The position numbers and the translations under genes are program-made. The notes under the pieces were generated by a model, which saw nothing but the letters and a program-made list of their open reading frames with translations, was not told where the DNA came from and ran no database searches. Of a stretch of DNA of 48,600 bases, positions 26,700 through 33,735 are shown in pieces; position 1 is the first letter of the stretch, and each line of letters opens with the position of its first letter. Source of the DNA: Mucilaginibacter sp. L294 (GTDB lineage Bacteria > Bacteroidota > Bacteroidia > Sphingobacteriales > Sphingobacteriaceae). The stretch covers positions 1 to 48,600 of the forward strand of contig NZ_LGEK01000031.1 in the NCBI RefSeq assembly GCF_001636615.1, in the 5' to 3' direction.

Positions 26700-28157
26700 T
26701 TATATATTTGCCTCACTTTTGTTCAAAGCATTGTCGGCCGAGTAACCGAACAGGCTGCGGGCCTTTATTACCGCGGCAACTTCAACAGGTACATATTTTT
26801 CCCAGCCGGGATTGCCTTGCTTAATCAATTGCAGCACCTTATCTGTTTCTATCTGCAGGTTGTTTTTATTGTAGTGCTCAATATCCTCAATTTTATTATT
26901 GGCAAGCAGGTATTGGTAAAGGTCTATGAGATGGGGCGGGAGCGAAAACTTCTGCGTGTTCCAGATCTCGCCATCGCGCAGGGTGGGGTAAATAAACAAT
27001 TTTACCTTGCGGCTAAACAGTGTAGCGAATGATTCCAGGATACCGCCGGGCAGGTCTTTATAATGCTCTTCCGAGAATATATACTCCAGATTGGGATAGC
27101 CTAAAACCACCCCCAGCTTTAACTTTGTTATTTTTGACAGGTAAGCCACCAGCTTATAATATTCATGAAAGTTTGAGATCAGTACCGTTTGCCCCAACGA
27201 GCAAAGTATATCAACCCGGTCAAGAAAATCCTTTTCGTCTATCTCGGCATTTATATCGGCATCCCGTTCTTTTAATGATTGCAACGTAAGTTCGGTAACT
27301 ACAATCACATTACTGTTATCTACATCAGGCTCGCCCATGAATTGTTCAACCCCGGTATTGATCATATCCAGGTGTACATTGATGAGCGGGCGAAAGCGGC
27401 CGCGTACAACCACAACATGCTTTTTGTACAATACTTCGGATGGTTGCAGGTTTTTGCCATCAGGCCCAAATACGGCCGCGTCCGAGAAACCTAATTTCAC
27501 CAGGTGTAAGCTCATCAGGCGGTTATCTACGTCATTAAAGCCCGGCCCTTCAAAACGGATCATATCAATCTGGATACGGTCTGTGCTCAGGTCGTCCATC
27601 AGTGATTGAAGGAAAACAGTAGGATACTCGTGGTAATAAAAGCAAGCATATATAAGGTTAACACCTAAAACGCCTACAGCTTGCTGCTGCAGGTTATTAT
27701 CGTTATCAAGCAGTTTAACGTGCAGCACTACATCATGGTATTCGCCATTAGGCTCCATCTGGAAACGCAGGCCCATCCAGCCGTGGCCTTCGTTGGTTTT
27801 ATGATAATTGAGCGCCGAAAAGGTTGCCGAAAAGGCAAAGAAGGTAGAAGTGTCCCCGCGCGACTCAGCCAGGCGCTCCATGATCAGGCTATACTCATGG
27901 TTCAGCATAGACATCAGCCTGTTCTCGCTTACATACCTGCGTACCTGCTGCGCGCCGTATATGGCATCAGAAAAAACCATATCATAAGCCGACATGGTTT
28001 TAGCTATTGTACCTGCTGCGGCACCCGCTTTAAAAAAATTAGCGGCAACATCCTGCCCGGCACCAATTTCGGCAAACGAACCGTAGATGGTAGGGTCGAG
28101 GTTAATAGCGAGAGCTTTTTGTTTGGTACCGATATTTTTATTGTGGATGATGCTCAT
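26700..28157 (-). CDS. Conserved cytoplasmic protein of unknown function
   Basis: The 485-residue protein has no signal peptide or transmembrane segment. It starts MSIIHNKNIGTKQKALAINLDPTIYGSFAEIGAGQDVAANFFKAG, a block I recognise as strongly conserved in many Bacteroidetes and other phyla. NEGHGWMGLRFQ, LGVNLIYACFY and a long mixed alpha/beta region follow. I do not know a demonstrated function; the GAGQ and LNLDP motifs do not identify a reaction. The longer frame begins at TTG 28211, but the ATG at 28157 gives the usual N-terminus. A perfect -7 box is at 28232-28239. Confidence 0.8.
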   Translation of the reverse strand: MSIIHNKNIGTKQKALAINLDPTIYGSFAEIGAGQDVAANFFKAGAAAGTIAKTMSAYDMVFSDAIYGAQQVRRYVSENRLMSMLNHEYSLIMERLAESRGDTSTFFAFSATFSALNYHKTNEGHGWMGLRFQMEPNGEYHDVVLHVKLLDNDNNLQQQAVGVLGVNLIYACFYYHEYPTVFLQSLMDDLSTDRIQIDMIRFEGPGFNDVDNRLMSLHLVKLGFSDAAVFGPDGKNLQPSEVLYKKHVVVVRGRFRPLINVHLDMINTGVEQFMGEPDVDNSNVIVVTELTLQSLKERDADINAEIDEKDFLDRVDILCSLGQTVLISNFHEYYKLVAYLSKITKLKLGVVLGYPNLEYIFSEEHYKDLPGGILESFATLFSRKVKLFIYPTLRDGEIWNTQKFSLPPHLIDLYQYLLANNKIEDIEHYNKNNLQIETDKVLQLIKQGNPGWEKYVPVEVAAVIKARSLFGYSADNALNKSEANI

Positions 28158-28231
28158 GAGGTCAGCGATATTTAAGGTAGCTTGTATAAAATACAAATAC
28201 CCGGTAGACAAGTTTTAATGAACTAAGCGCC

Positions 28232-28239
28232 CAAATATA
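28232..28239 (-). promoter_or_regulatory. -7 promoter box
   Basis: The minus strand reads TATATTTG (TAnnTTTG), about 75 nt upstream of the ATG at 28157 of the conserved unknown gene. Confidence 0.45.
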
Positions 28240-28261
28240 CTAAATAACCAAGTCCCGAATT

Positions 28262-29536
28262 TCAAGACGTACGTAACTTTTTAAATTTTCGTGCGAAATA
28301 TATGGCCGAGAATAGGGTAAGGAACAATCCAATGGCCGATAATACTATAACACTGTTTGAAAAGAAATCGACCCAGTTCAACTTCACTTTAAATACTTCT
28401 TTGGCAAATAATACACCTACGCTGCCAACGTAACCAAATGAATCGGCAAGGTATATCAGGAAACCGACATTACCCGCATACCTGAATGTGGCTATAAGCC
28501 TTTCAAAAAAAACTGCATTGAAGGGGATATACACCATATACAGGCCCAAGCCTACAAGCGTCATCCACCAAACGGGTGGTAAATTGCCACCAATAAATAC
28601 CCATGTTGATAGCCCCGCCAGCAAGAACCCGATACCGATAAATACGTGCGCGGTTATTAAGGCCTTATAGCTATTCCGTATCATCACCATGCTGCCGATA
28701 AGCATCAGGATGATGAGTGTGATAGGTGTTTCGGTTTTTGAAAAAATAGCGGGCTGGTTAAAAAATCCCATTTCTTTCCACATCTCTGCTCCAAAATTAT
28801 CGCGGATATCCCTAAAGATGGTAGCGAAGGTATAAATGAGGATACATGCTGCCAGCCCCGGTAAAAACGAGCGGACAAAAGTATTTCGTTGTGCTTTGTT
28901 CATGGGTGTGCGTTCCATCCGGTCGGCAATATCTGCTGCATCCGGCAAAGGGATCTTCTCCATCAGGTAAATAAACAGCAGCAGCGGGCCTGCAAATAAA
29001 AGCCCGGTACAAAATGGCGCCCAAAATTCGGTAACACCAAAACCCAGCATCAGCCACCCGGCCGCCGATTTTACAAACCCTGAGGCAAAAATAAAGCTTA
29101 CAGCCAGCGTGGCGCCAATAAAGTCGGTACCACGGCGGCCTTCTATGTAAGAAAATACCACGCCCCACAACATCCCCAGCGGGAAACCATTGATAAACAA
29201 AAACACAATATTATAGGGCACAGGCACCAGCGCGAAACCCAACCAGCTAAACCAGGCAATACCCGTAAGCAATATGATAACGCTGCCCCGCCCGGTGCGT
29301 TTAAGCTCGGCAATGTACTTTACGCCGTAAAATTTGGCCAGCATATAACCCAATACCTGGCTTATCACCAAAAGGGTTTTATAGCTATAACCGGCAACGG
29401 TAATGCCATCAAAAGTGGCGGCCGTGAATGATTTACGGAATCCAAAGATCATGGTATAAGCCAGAAAAACCGAAACAGCTGCGTAGATATTTACCTGTAA
29501 TCGGCTGGCGGTTATTTTGGTGGGGTTGATGGGCAT
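28262..29536 (-). CDS. Multispan inner-membrane protein, MFS-like (DUF5690 type)
   Basis: The 424-residue protein has about 12 hydrophobic segments with a central cytoplasmic loop (about 205-225, MERTPMNKAQRNTFVRSF). The topology fits a major-facilitator-like transporter, and the sequence matches my memory of the DUF5690 family, which has no known substrate. Typical MFS sugar or drug motifs such as GxxxDRxGRR are not evident. The N-terminus starts in polar sequence before TM1 (VNIYAAVSVFLAYTMIFGFRKSF). The gene is divergent from 29687-30127. The substrate is unknown. Confidence 0.75.
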   Translation of the reverse strand: MPINPTKITASRLQVNIYAAVSVFLAYTMIFGFRKSFTAATFDGITVAGYSYKTLLVISQVLGYMLAKFYGVKYIAELKRTGRGSVIILLTGIAWFSWLGFALVPVPYNIVFLFINGFPLGMLWGVVFSYIEGRRGTDFIGATLAVSFIFASGFVKSAAGWLMLGFGVTEFWAPFCTGLLFAGPLLLFIYLMEKIPLPDAADIADRMERTPMNKAQRNTFVRSFLPGLAACILIYTFATIFRDIRDNFGAEMWKEMGFFNQPAIFSKTETPITLIILMLIGSMVMIRNSYKALITAHVFIGIGFLLAGLSTWVFIGGNLPPVWWMTLVGLGLYMVYIPFNAVFFERLIATFRYAGNVGFLIYLADSFGYVGSVGVLFAKEVFKVKLNWVDFFSNSVIVLSAIGLFLTLFSAIYFARKFKKLRTS

Positions 29537-29686
29537 GCGTTACCTTTTAAATGTAAGATAGCAATTTTGTTTGATGGCGTTTATTATAAGGGAAATTGCC
29601 ATAGCGCATGTAACAACTCAAAGTACAAATAGTCATAGAAATATGCATCATAACCTAAATACATCAACAATTAGATAAATCATAAA

Positions 29687-30127
29687 ATGGCTTTAAACAA
29701 TACGATAACAAGCAGTTTGGAAGATATAAAGGTAAACACCAAGATAAAATTATCTGCCCTATGGGTAAGCTTAATGTTATGCTATATATATGGCGATATA
29801 TTTTCGTTGTTTGTGCCCAGCCGCCTAAAAGGTTTAATGGACGGGCACATGGGTGTTGGGGCAACAACCCCTTATAAATTACTGGCTGCAGCCATACTCA
29901 TGACCGTGCCGGCGCTAATGGTTTTCTTATCATTGGTATTAAAGCCAAAAGCTAACCGCATAGTAAACATTATAGCCGGGGTTATTTACACTATCATTAT
30001 GGTGCTGGTGGTGCTTATTTCTATCGACCCTTGGTGGATCTTTTATATTTACCTGGGAGTAGTAGAGATTATTATAACCCTTTTAATTATCTGGCAGGCA
30101 TGGAAGTGGCCTAAAGCGCTTATTTAG
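29687..30127 (+). CDS. Small four-helix membrane protein (DUF6326-like)
   Basis: The 146-residue protein has four transmembrane segments (about 30-50, 60-85, 90-110 and 118-138) and a short cytoplasmic start. The conserved LWVSLMLCYIYGDIFSLF block fits my memory of the DUF6326 family, of unknown function. It precedes the DUF3095-BLUF pair by 76 nt on the same strand and could be in the same transcript, which would put a membrane partner next to the light-sensing module. Confidence 0.72.
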   Translation: MALNNTITSSLEDIKVNTKIKLSALWVSLMLCYIYGDIFSLFVPSRLKGLMDGHMGVGATTPYKLLAAAILMTVPALMVFLSLVLKPKANRIVNIIAGVIYTIIMVLVVLISIDPWWIFYIYLGVVEIIITLLIIWQAWKWPKALI

Positions 30128-30203
30128 TTGTATTATATATTACTGGTTAATGTATTATTAACTTGTTAAAACCTAAAAAGGGTTTTTACGTATATTAAAA
30201 CAT

Positions 30204-31373
30204 ATGCCGGTAGCAGCTAATGATCAGTTTTATGCAGAATTACCTGCACACAAAATGCACCTTGGTGAGCTTTTAACCCAATACGATCTGTTCAACGATG
30301 TACCGCGCGACTGGTATGTAGTACTCACCGATATTAAAGGCTCAACCAACGCTGTATTTAGCGGCCGGCACGAGGATGTTAACTTAATAGCTACAGGCAG
30401 TATTGTATCTGTCCTCAATATAGCTTATGGGCTAAACGTTACTATTCCTTTTTTCTTTGGGGGTGATGGCGCTACTTTTATTATTCCGCCCGGCATTATG
30501 GATAGGGTAATGCAGGCACTGGCCTCTTACAAGATCAATACACAAAACACTTTTAACCTTGAGCTGCGCACTGGTATGGTAGCGGTAGAGCAAATCTACG
30601 CGCAAGGCCACCACTTGCATATTGCTAAATTCAGCAGTTCGGCATCCTTCCATATCCCTATTGTTTTAGGTAACGGCCTAAACTATGCCGAGCAATTGAT
30701 TAAAGGAGACGATGCCCTTTTATCAAATCATCCGGCCCAAACAGATGAACTTGACCTAAGCGGTATGCAATGCCGCTGGGATAGGGTAGCACCACCACAA
30801 GACAGGGAAGAAGTGGTTACCCTGCTGGTTGCAGCCAGCGATAATGCAAGGCAGTCGGCATCCTTTAGTAGGGTAATGAATAAGATAGATGAAATATATG
30901 GCCCGCCGCGAAAACGGCAACCCATATCTATAGCGCAATTAAAACTTAAAACAACTTTTAGTAGTTTAGGGGCCGAAATGCGTTTCAGGCTGGGGAAGGT
31001 TAAGTGGTTTAAATTGATCACAACCTGGTTAACTACACTTTATGGCCATATTTATTTCAGGACTCGCCATGGCAGGAGATATTTAAAGAGCCTGGTAGAA
31101 ATGGCGGATACACTGGTAATAGACGGTAAAATAAATACGGTTATATCGGGCACCATCAAACAACGTAAAGAGTTACAGCAAGCTTTGGATGAGTTAGAGC
31201 AGGACGGGGCGATATTATATGGATTGCACATCAGCAGCGCTTCCATCATGTCGTGCTACGTACGCGACCTGGTAGACGGGCACATCCATTTTGTTGATGG
31301 CTCGGAAGGTGGATACACACAGGCAGCCAAAATATTAAAGGGAAAAATACATTTAAACAATCTACCCAATTGA
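30204..31373 (+). CDS. DUF3095 protein, divergent class III cyclase-like
   Basis: The 389-residue cytoplasmic protein has an N-terminal half with class III nucleotide-cyclase-like motifs. VVLTDIKGSTNAV holds Asp43 (the first metal ligand) and FFFGGDGATF holds Asp88, 45 residues apart; the mycobacterial cyclase Rv1625c has 44. Asn160 in GNGLNYAEQL is 72 residues after Asp88, again the Rv1625c spacing. The base-selecting Lys/Asp positions are Phe84 and Ile153, and the catalytic Arg position is Gln164. The C-terminal half has the DUF3095 blocks DGKINTVISGTIKQR, YGLHIS and HFVDGSEGGYTQAAK. The stop (TGA) overlaps the BLUF start by one base (TGATG). A possible cyclase, a nucleotide-binding domain or a dead enzyme; function unproven. 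Confidence 0.82.
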   Translation: MPVAANDQFYAELPAHKMHLGELLTQYDLFNDVPRDWYVVLTDIKGSTNAVFSGRHEDVNLIATGSIVSVLNIAYGLNVTIPFFFGGDGATFIIPPGIMDRVMQALASYKINTQNTFNLELRTGMVAVEQIYAQGHHLHIAKFSSSASFHIPIVLGNGLNYAEQLIKGDDALLSNHPAQTDELDLSGMQCRWDRVAPPQDREEVVTLLVAASDNARQSASFSRVMNKIDEIYGPPRKRQPISIAQLKLKTTFSSLGAEMRFRLGKVKWFKLITTWLTTLYGHIYFRTRHGRRYLKSLVEMADTLVIDGKINTVISGTIKQRKELQQALDELEQDGAILYGLHISSASIMSCYVRDLVDGHIHFVDGSEGGYTQAAKILKGKIHLNNLPN

Positions 31374-31795
31374 TGAAAAATATAGTTTACTTAAGTACCG
31401 CTGTTAAATTAATGCACGAAAATCAATTGTTTGACATTTTACACAATGCAAGGCAACATAACGCGGCACTTAATATTTCGGGCCTGTTATTGTATTCAGA
31501 AGGAACATTTATACAGGTTTTAGAGGGGAAAGACTCCGTCATTGATGCGCTTTACTCAAGGATAGAAGCCGACCAGCGCCATAAAAATGTGATAAAACTG
31601 ATTGATGAGCCTATTACCGAAAAAAGCTTCTCGCAATGGCTAATGGGTTTTGCGGTAACGGATAGTGCAAAAACAGAAAAATTACTGGGCTATTTAAAGT
31701 CGATAAGCGAACTTAATTTAAACAGTGGTAACAGCACTGCCGTTGCCGCCATTAAAACCTTTATCGAAAGCAATAACCTTGAAATCAATTCTTAA
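31373..31795 (+). CDS. BLUF-domain blue-light photoreceptor
   Basis: A 140-residue single-domain FAD-binding sensor. The flavin-site residues are all present: Tyr6 (VYLST), Asn30 (RQHNAALNISG), Gln48 (FIQVLEG), Trp89 and Met91 (QWLMGF). The Tyr-Gln distance (42) and the Gln-Trp and Gln-Met distances (41 and 43) equal those of AppA. The C-terminus has the usual extra helices. No output domain is attached, so the signal is likely passed to a partner protein. The partner most likely is the DUF3095 protein, whose stop overlaps this ATG by one base (TGATG). The frame could also be read from TTG 31370, but the ATG at 31373 is preferred. Its stop overlaps that of the convergent gene at 31792. Confidence 0.92.
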   Translation: MKNIVYLSTAVKLMHENQLFDILHNARQHNAALNISGLLLYSEGTFIQVLEGKDSVIDALYSRIEADQRHKNVIKLIDEPITEKSFSQWLMGFAVTDSAKTEKLLGYLKSISELNLNSGNSTAVAAIKTFIESNNLEINS

Positions 31796-32013
31796 AACCT
31801 CGGGATCTCGGGCCCGTCGTAAGGTTTTTCCATCGCGATAGCTATCATATTTAAACGATGCCTTGAACGGGTATCATTTGGGTCGGCCATCATCATCTCC
31901 AGGTTTCTGTGCACAGCTTCTTTTACGAAATGCTGGGTAGAAGCCCTATCCAAACGTAAAGTTTCCGGTAATTTAGCGTGTTCAAAATAAGCAATCAGTT
32001 CCTCATCTGTCAT
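31792..32013 (-). CDS. Small conserved protein of unknown function
   Basis: The 73-residue acidic protein begins MTDEELIAYFEHAKLPETLRLD and has a helical core (REAVHRNLEMMMADPND) and a conserved-looking tail KPYDGPEIPRF. It resembles a small family common in Bacteroidetes, but I cannot name a function. There is no signal peptide. Its stop overlaps the stop of the BLUF gene by 4 bases (convergent). Confidence 0.7.
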   Translation of the reverse strand: MTDEELIAYFEHAKLPETLRLDRASTQHFVKEAVHRNLEMMMADPNDTRSRHRLNMIAIAMEKPYDGPEIPRF

Positions 32014-32187
32014 GTGGGCAAAAGTAACAATATGCTATAGATGGCGGCTATTTAAATTAACAATCTAATTAGTATCCGATAATCTCACCCCATTTTGAGT
32101 ACGCAGACGTTAATTTTCCAAAACATTTCATCTTTATTTCGCGTTGGTTAAAAAAGCGCATGAATTAATTAAACTAATTTCACGAAT

Positions 32188-32907
32188 ATGACTAAGAATT
32201 TTATCACCACATTTTTAGGGATATGCATGTTTTTATATATAACATCTTGCTCAAAAGATAACAAAAATCCCGATCCGAAACCGGATAACACGTTTACCGG
32301 CCCAAACACAAAGGCTGCCAACTTAACCGTTCGGTTAATTTACCTGGTACCATATGATAAAAAATTAAATCAACAATATACAGATGCTGTCGCAAGCTGT
32401 GTTAATCAACTTATAACCTGGTATAAAACCACGTTAGGGAGTAATAAAACATTTCATGTAAACACTAATGCGCTTGTGGAGACGATTCAAAGCACCCATG
32501 CCGCAGCCTGGTTCAATGCAAGTAACAGCAACAGCGGAACCGACGATCAGTATTATTTTTACAATAACGCTAAAAACGATATTAAAGCTTTGTTAGGTGC
32601 CGGTTATGATGAAAGCAAATACGTTTATTTAGTTTATGTGGATGCACAAGGTGCGACGGGCGCGGGGGCTTCAGGGTTTACCGCCATGCCTGAAAACGAT
32701 TTATTAGGCTTAACCAATCAAATGACCGAGCCTGTTTCGAGATGGGTTGGCGGTGCCGGGCACGAGTTAGGCCATGCTTTTGGAATGCCGCATCCCGATA
32801 ACCAAAACCCTCAGGCATTGATGTGGACAGGATACACGCTTTTCCCTAATTGTATACTTCAGGATAACGATAAGACGATATTAAATGGCAGTAAGTTTTT
32901 CTATTAA
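32188..32907 (+). CDS. Lipoprotein metzincin-like metalloprotease
   Basis: The 239-residue protein has a lipoprotein signal peptide ending in ITSC (Cys21) and an Asn/Pro/Lys-rich linker (22-45). The mature domain carries the full metzincin zinc motif H192-E-L-G-H196-A-F-G199-M-P-H202. A Met in ALMWTGY (about 212), ten residues after the third His, may be the Met-turn. Such enzymes use Glu193 as general base. There are no neighbouring inhibitor or secretion genes. The substrate and the exact family (reprolysin-like or other) are unknown. Confidence 0.85.
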   Translation: MTKNFITTFLGICMFLYITSCSKDNKNPDPKPDNTFTGPNTKAANLTVRLIYLVPYDKKLNQQYTDAVASCVNQLITWYKTTLGSNKTFHVNTNALVETIQSTHAAAWFNASNSNSGTDDQYYFYNNAKNDIKALLGAGYDESKYVYLVYVDAQGATGAGASGFTAMPENDLLGLTNQMTEPVSRWVGGAGHELGHAFGMPHPDNQNPQALMWTGYTLFPNCILQDNDKTILNGSKFFY

Positions 32908-32932
32908 CCGAAAAATGTATTAAGCGCATATA

Positions 32933-32962
32933 CTTATTCTCCCCGTTTCAATCCAAACTTCT
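32933..32962. repeat. 30-bp direct repeat, copy A
   Basis: CTTATTCTCCCCGTTTCAAT followed by CCAAACTTCT, identical over 30 bp to 33706-33735. The second copy is the end of the sigma-54-type regulator gene (codons for EKFGLKRGE and stop, read on the minus strand). This copy lies beyond the nucleotidyltransferase module and is non-coding. Confidence 0.95.
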
Positions 32963-32975
32963 ATCTTCCTATATT

Positions 32976-33455
32976 CTAACCTTCTTCTCTCAATTTACGA
33001 ATCTCCTCAAGCGCAGCAACGTCAATTTGATCTTTAGGGCGGTTGGTTACTTTTTTATTTTCAATGAGTTGATTAATATGTAAAAATGGCACCTTTACAT
33101 CCTCGATATCTGCAACAGATGCTATTTGCAAGCATTCGTCAAATGTATATTCTTCAAGTCCTTTCATATCAATCAAAATATCAATACGAAGGCCGTTATT
33201 CATGCTAAAATCCGTCCACCCAGGTATAAATTGCATATACTCTACCATAGGGAAATCACCCATGTTGCAACTTACAAACGCCTTGCGCAGGTTTACTCTA
33301 TTTTCTAAAGTATCCTTTAGCCATATATCAAGATCTCCGGTAAATCGCTGAAAACCGTGCAAATTAATAGCATAACCACCAATCATTATATACTGCACTT
33401 GATTATCCTGAAGAGCCTTCCAAAAATTCAGTATTTCTTCGTCGAAAATATCCAC
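32976..33455 (-). CDS. Nucleotidyltransferase-fold protein (MNT/AbiEii-like)
   Basis: The 159-residue cytoplasmic protein has a pol-beta-type nucleotidyltransferase core: IGGYAINLHG (Gly26-Gly27), then R-x-TGDLDIW with Asp41 and Asp43, and RIDIL with a third acidic residue at Asp92. The catalytic triad is therefore present and the enzyme could be active. The rest is helical. The start is a GTG at 33455, three bases after the stop of a 53-aa gene, so the two are probably translationally coupled. The arrangement recalls MNT- or AbiEii-type toxin-antitoxin pairs, but the partner is not a HEPN or AbiEi protein I recognise, so this is inference. Confidence 0.82.
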   Translation of the reverse strand: MDIFDEEILNFWKALQDNQVQYIMIGGYAINLHGFQRFTGDLDIWLKDTLENRVNLRKAFVSCNMGDFPMVEYMQFIPGWTDFSMNNGLRIDILIDMKGLEEYTFDECLQIASVADIEDVKVPFLHINQLIENKKVTNRPKDQIDVAALEEIRKLREEG

Positions 33456-33458
33456 TGC

Positions 33459-33620
33459 CTATTTACTGATAAATGGTTTATGTGATATTGAAGCTTTGGC
33501 CATTGTTTGCTGAATTTTGTATAAACGTGTCGCAAATTCAAAACGTTCTTTATATGATCGCTTTAAGCCTTCTTTTAAAAGTGCTATTTCTGCTTCGGTA
33601 AATGTTTCTTTATCAGCCAT
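33459..33620 (-). CDS. 53-residue helical protein, partner of the nucleotidyltransferase
   Basis: A small gene of 53 codons (MADKETFTEAEIALLKEGLK...ISHKPFISK) that is too short to show up in a size-limited gene call. It is charged, alpha-helical and has no signal peptide. It ends 3 bp before the GTG of the nucleotidyltransferase. The sequence pattern (KEGLKRSYKERFEFATRLYKIQQTM) looks like a helical dimer or antitoxin-like protein, but no family is identified. Both genes lie within the segment bounded by the 30-bp direct repeats. Confidence 0.65.
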   Translation of the reverse strand: MADKETFTEAEIALLKEGLKRSYKERFEFATRLYKIQQTMAKASISHKPFISK

Positions 33621-33648
33621 TGCATTTTTTTCCACTGTATAAAGTTAC

Positions 33649-33688
33649 AAAAAAAGCTAATGACAATTGTAAGTCATTAGCTTTTTTG
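33649..33688. terminator. Bidirectional terminator
   Basis: A 10-bp stem AGCTAATGAC (33655-33664) and GTCATTAGCT (33673-33682), flanked by an A tract on the left and a T tract on the right, so it could terminate in either direction. It lies between the regulator gene and the 53-aa gene. Confidence 0.8.
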
Positions 33689-33705
33689 CACTATGATTAA
33701 TGGGG

Positions 33706-33735
33706 CTTATTCTCCCCGTTTCAATCCAAACTTCT
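33706..33735. repeat. 30-bp direct repeat, copy B (3' end of regulator gene)
   Basis: Perfect match to 32933-32962. It includes the TAA stop and the last codons (EKFGLKRGE) of the regulator gene at 33707-35089. The first copy sits 773 bp away on the far side of the nucleotidyltransferase module. Confidence 0.95.

Noticed and set aside
27681..28175. 164-aa frame antisense to the conserved unknown gene
   Set aside because: Shadow of the minus-strand gene, which has a promoter box and a conserved N-terminus.
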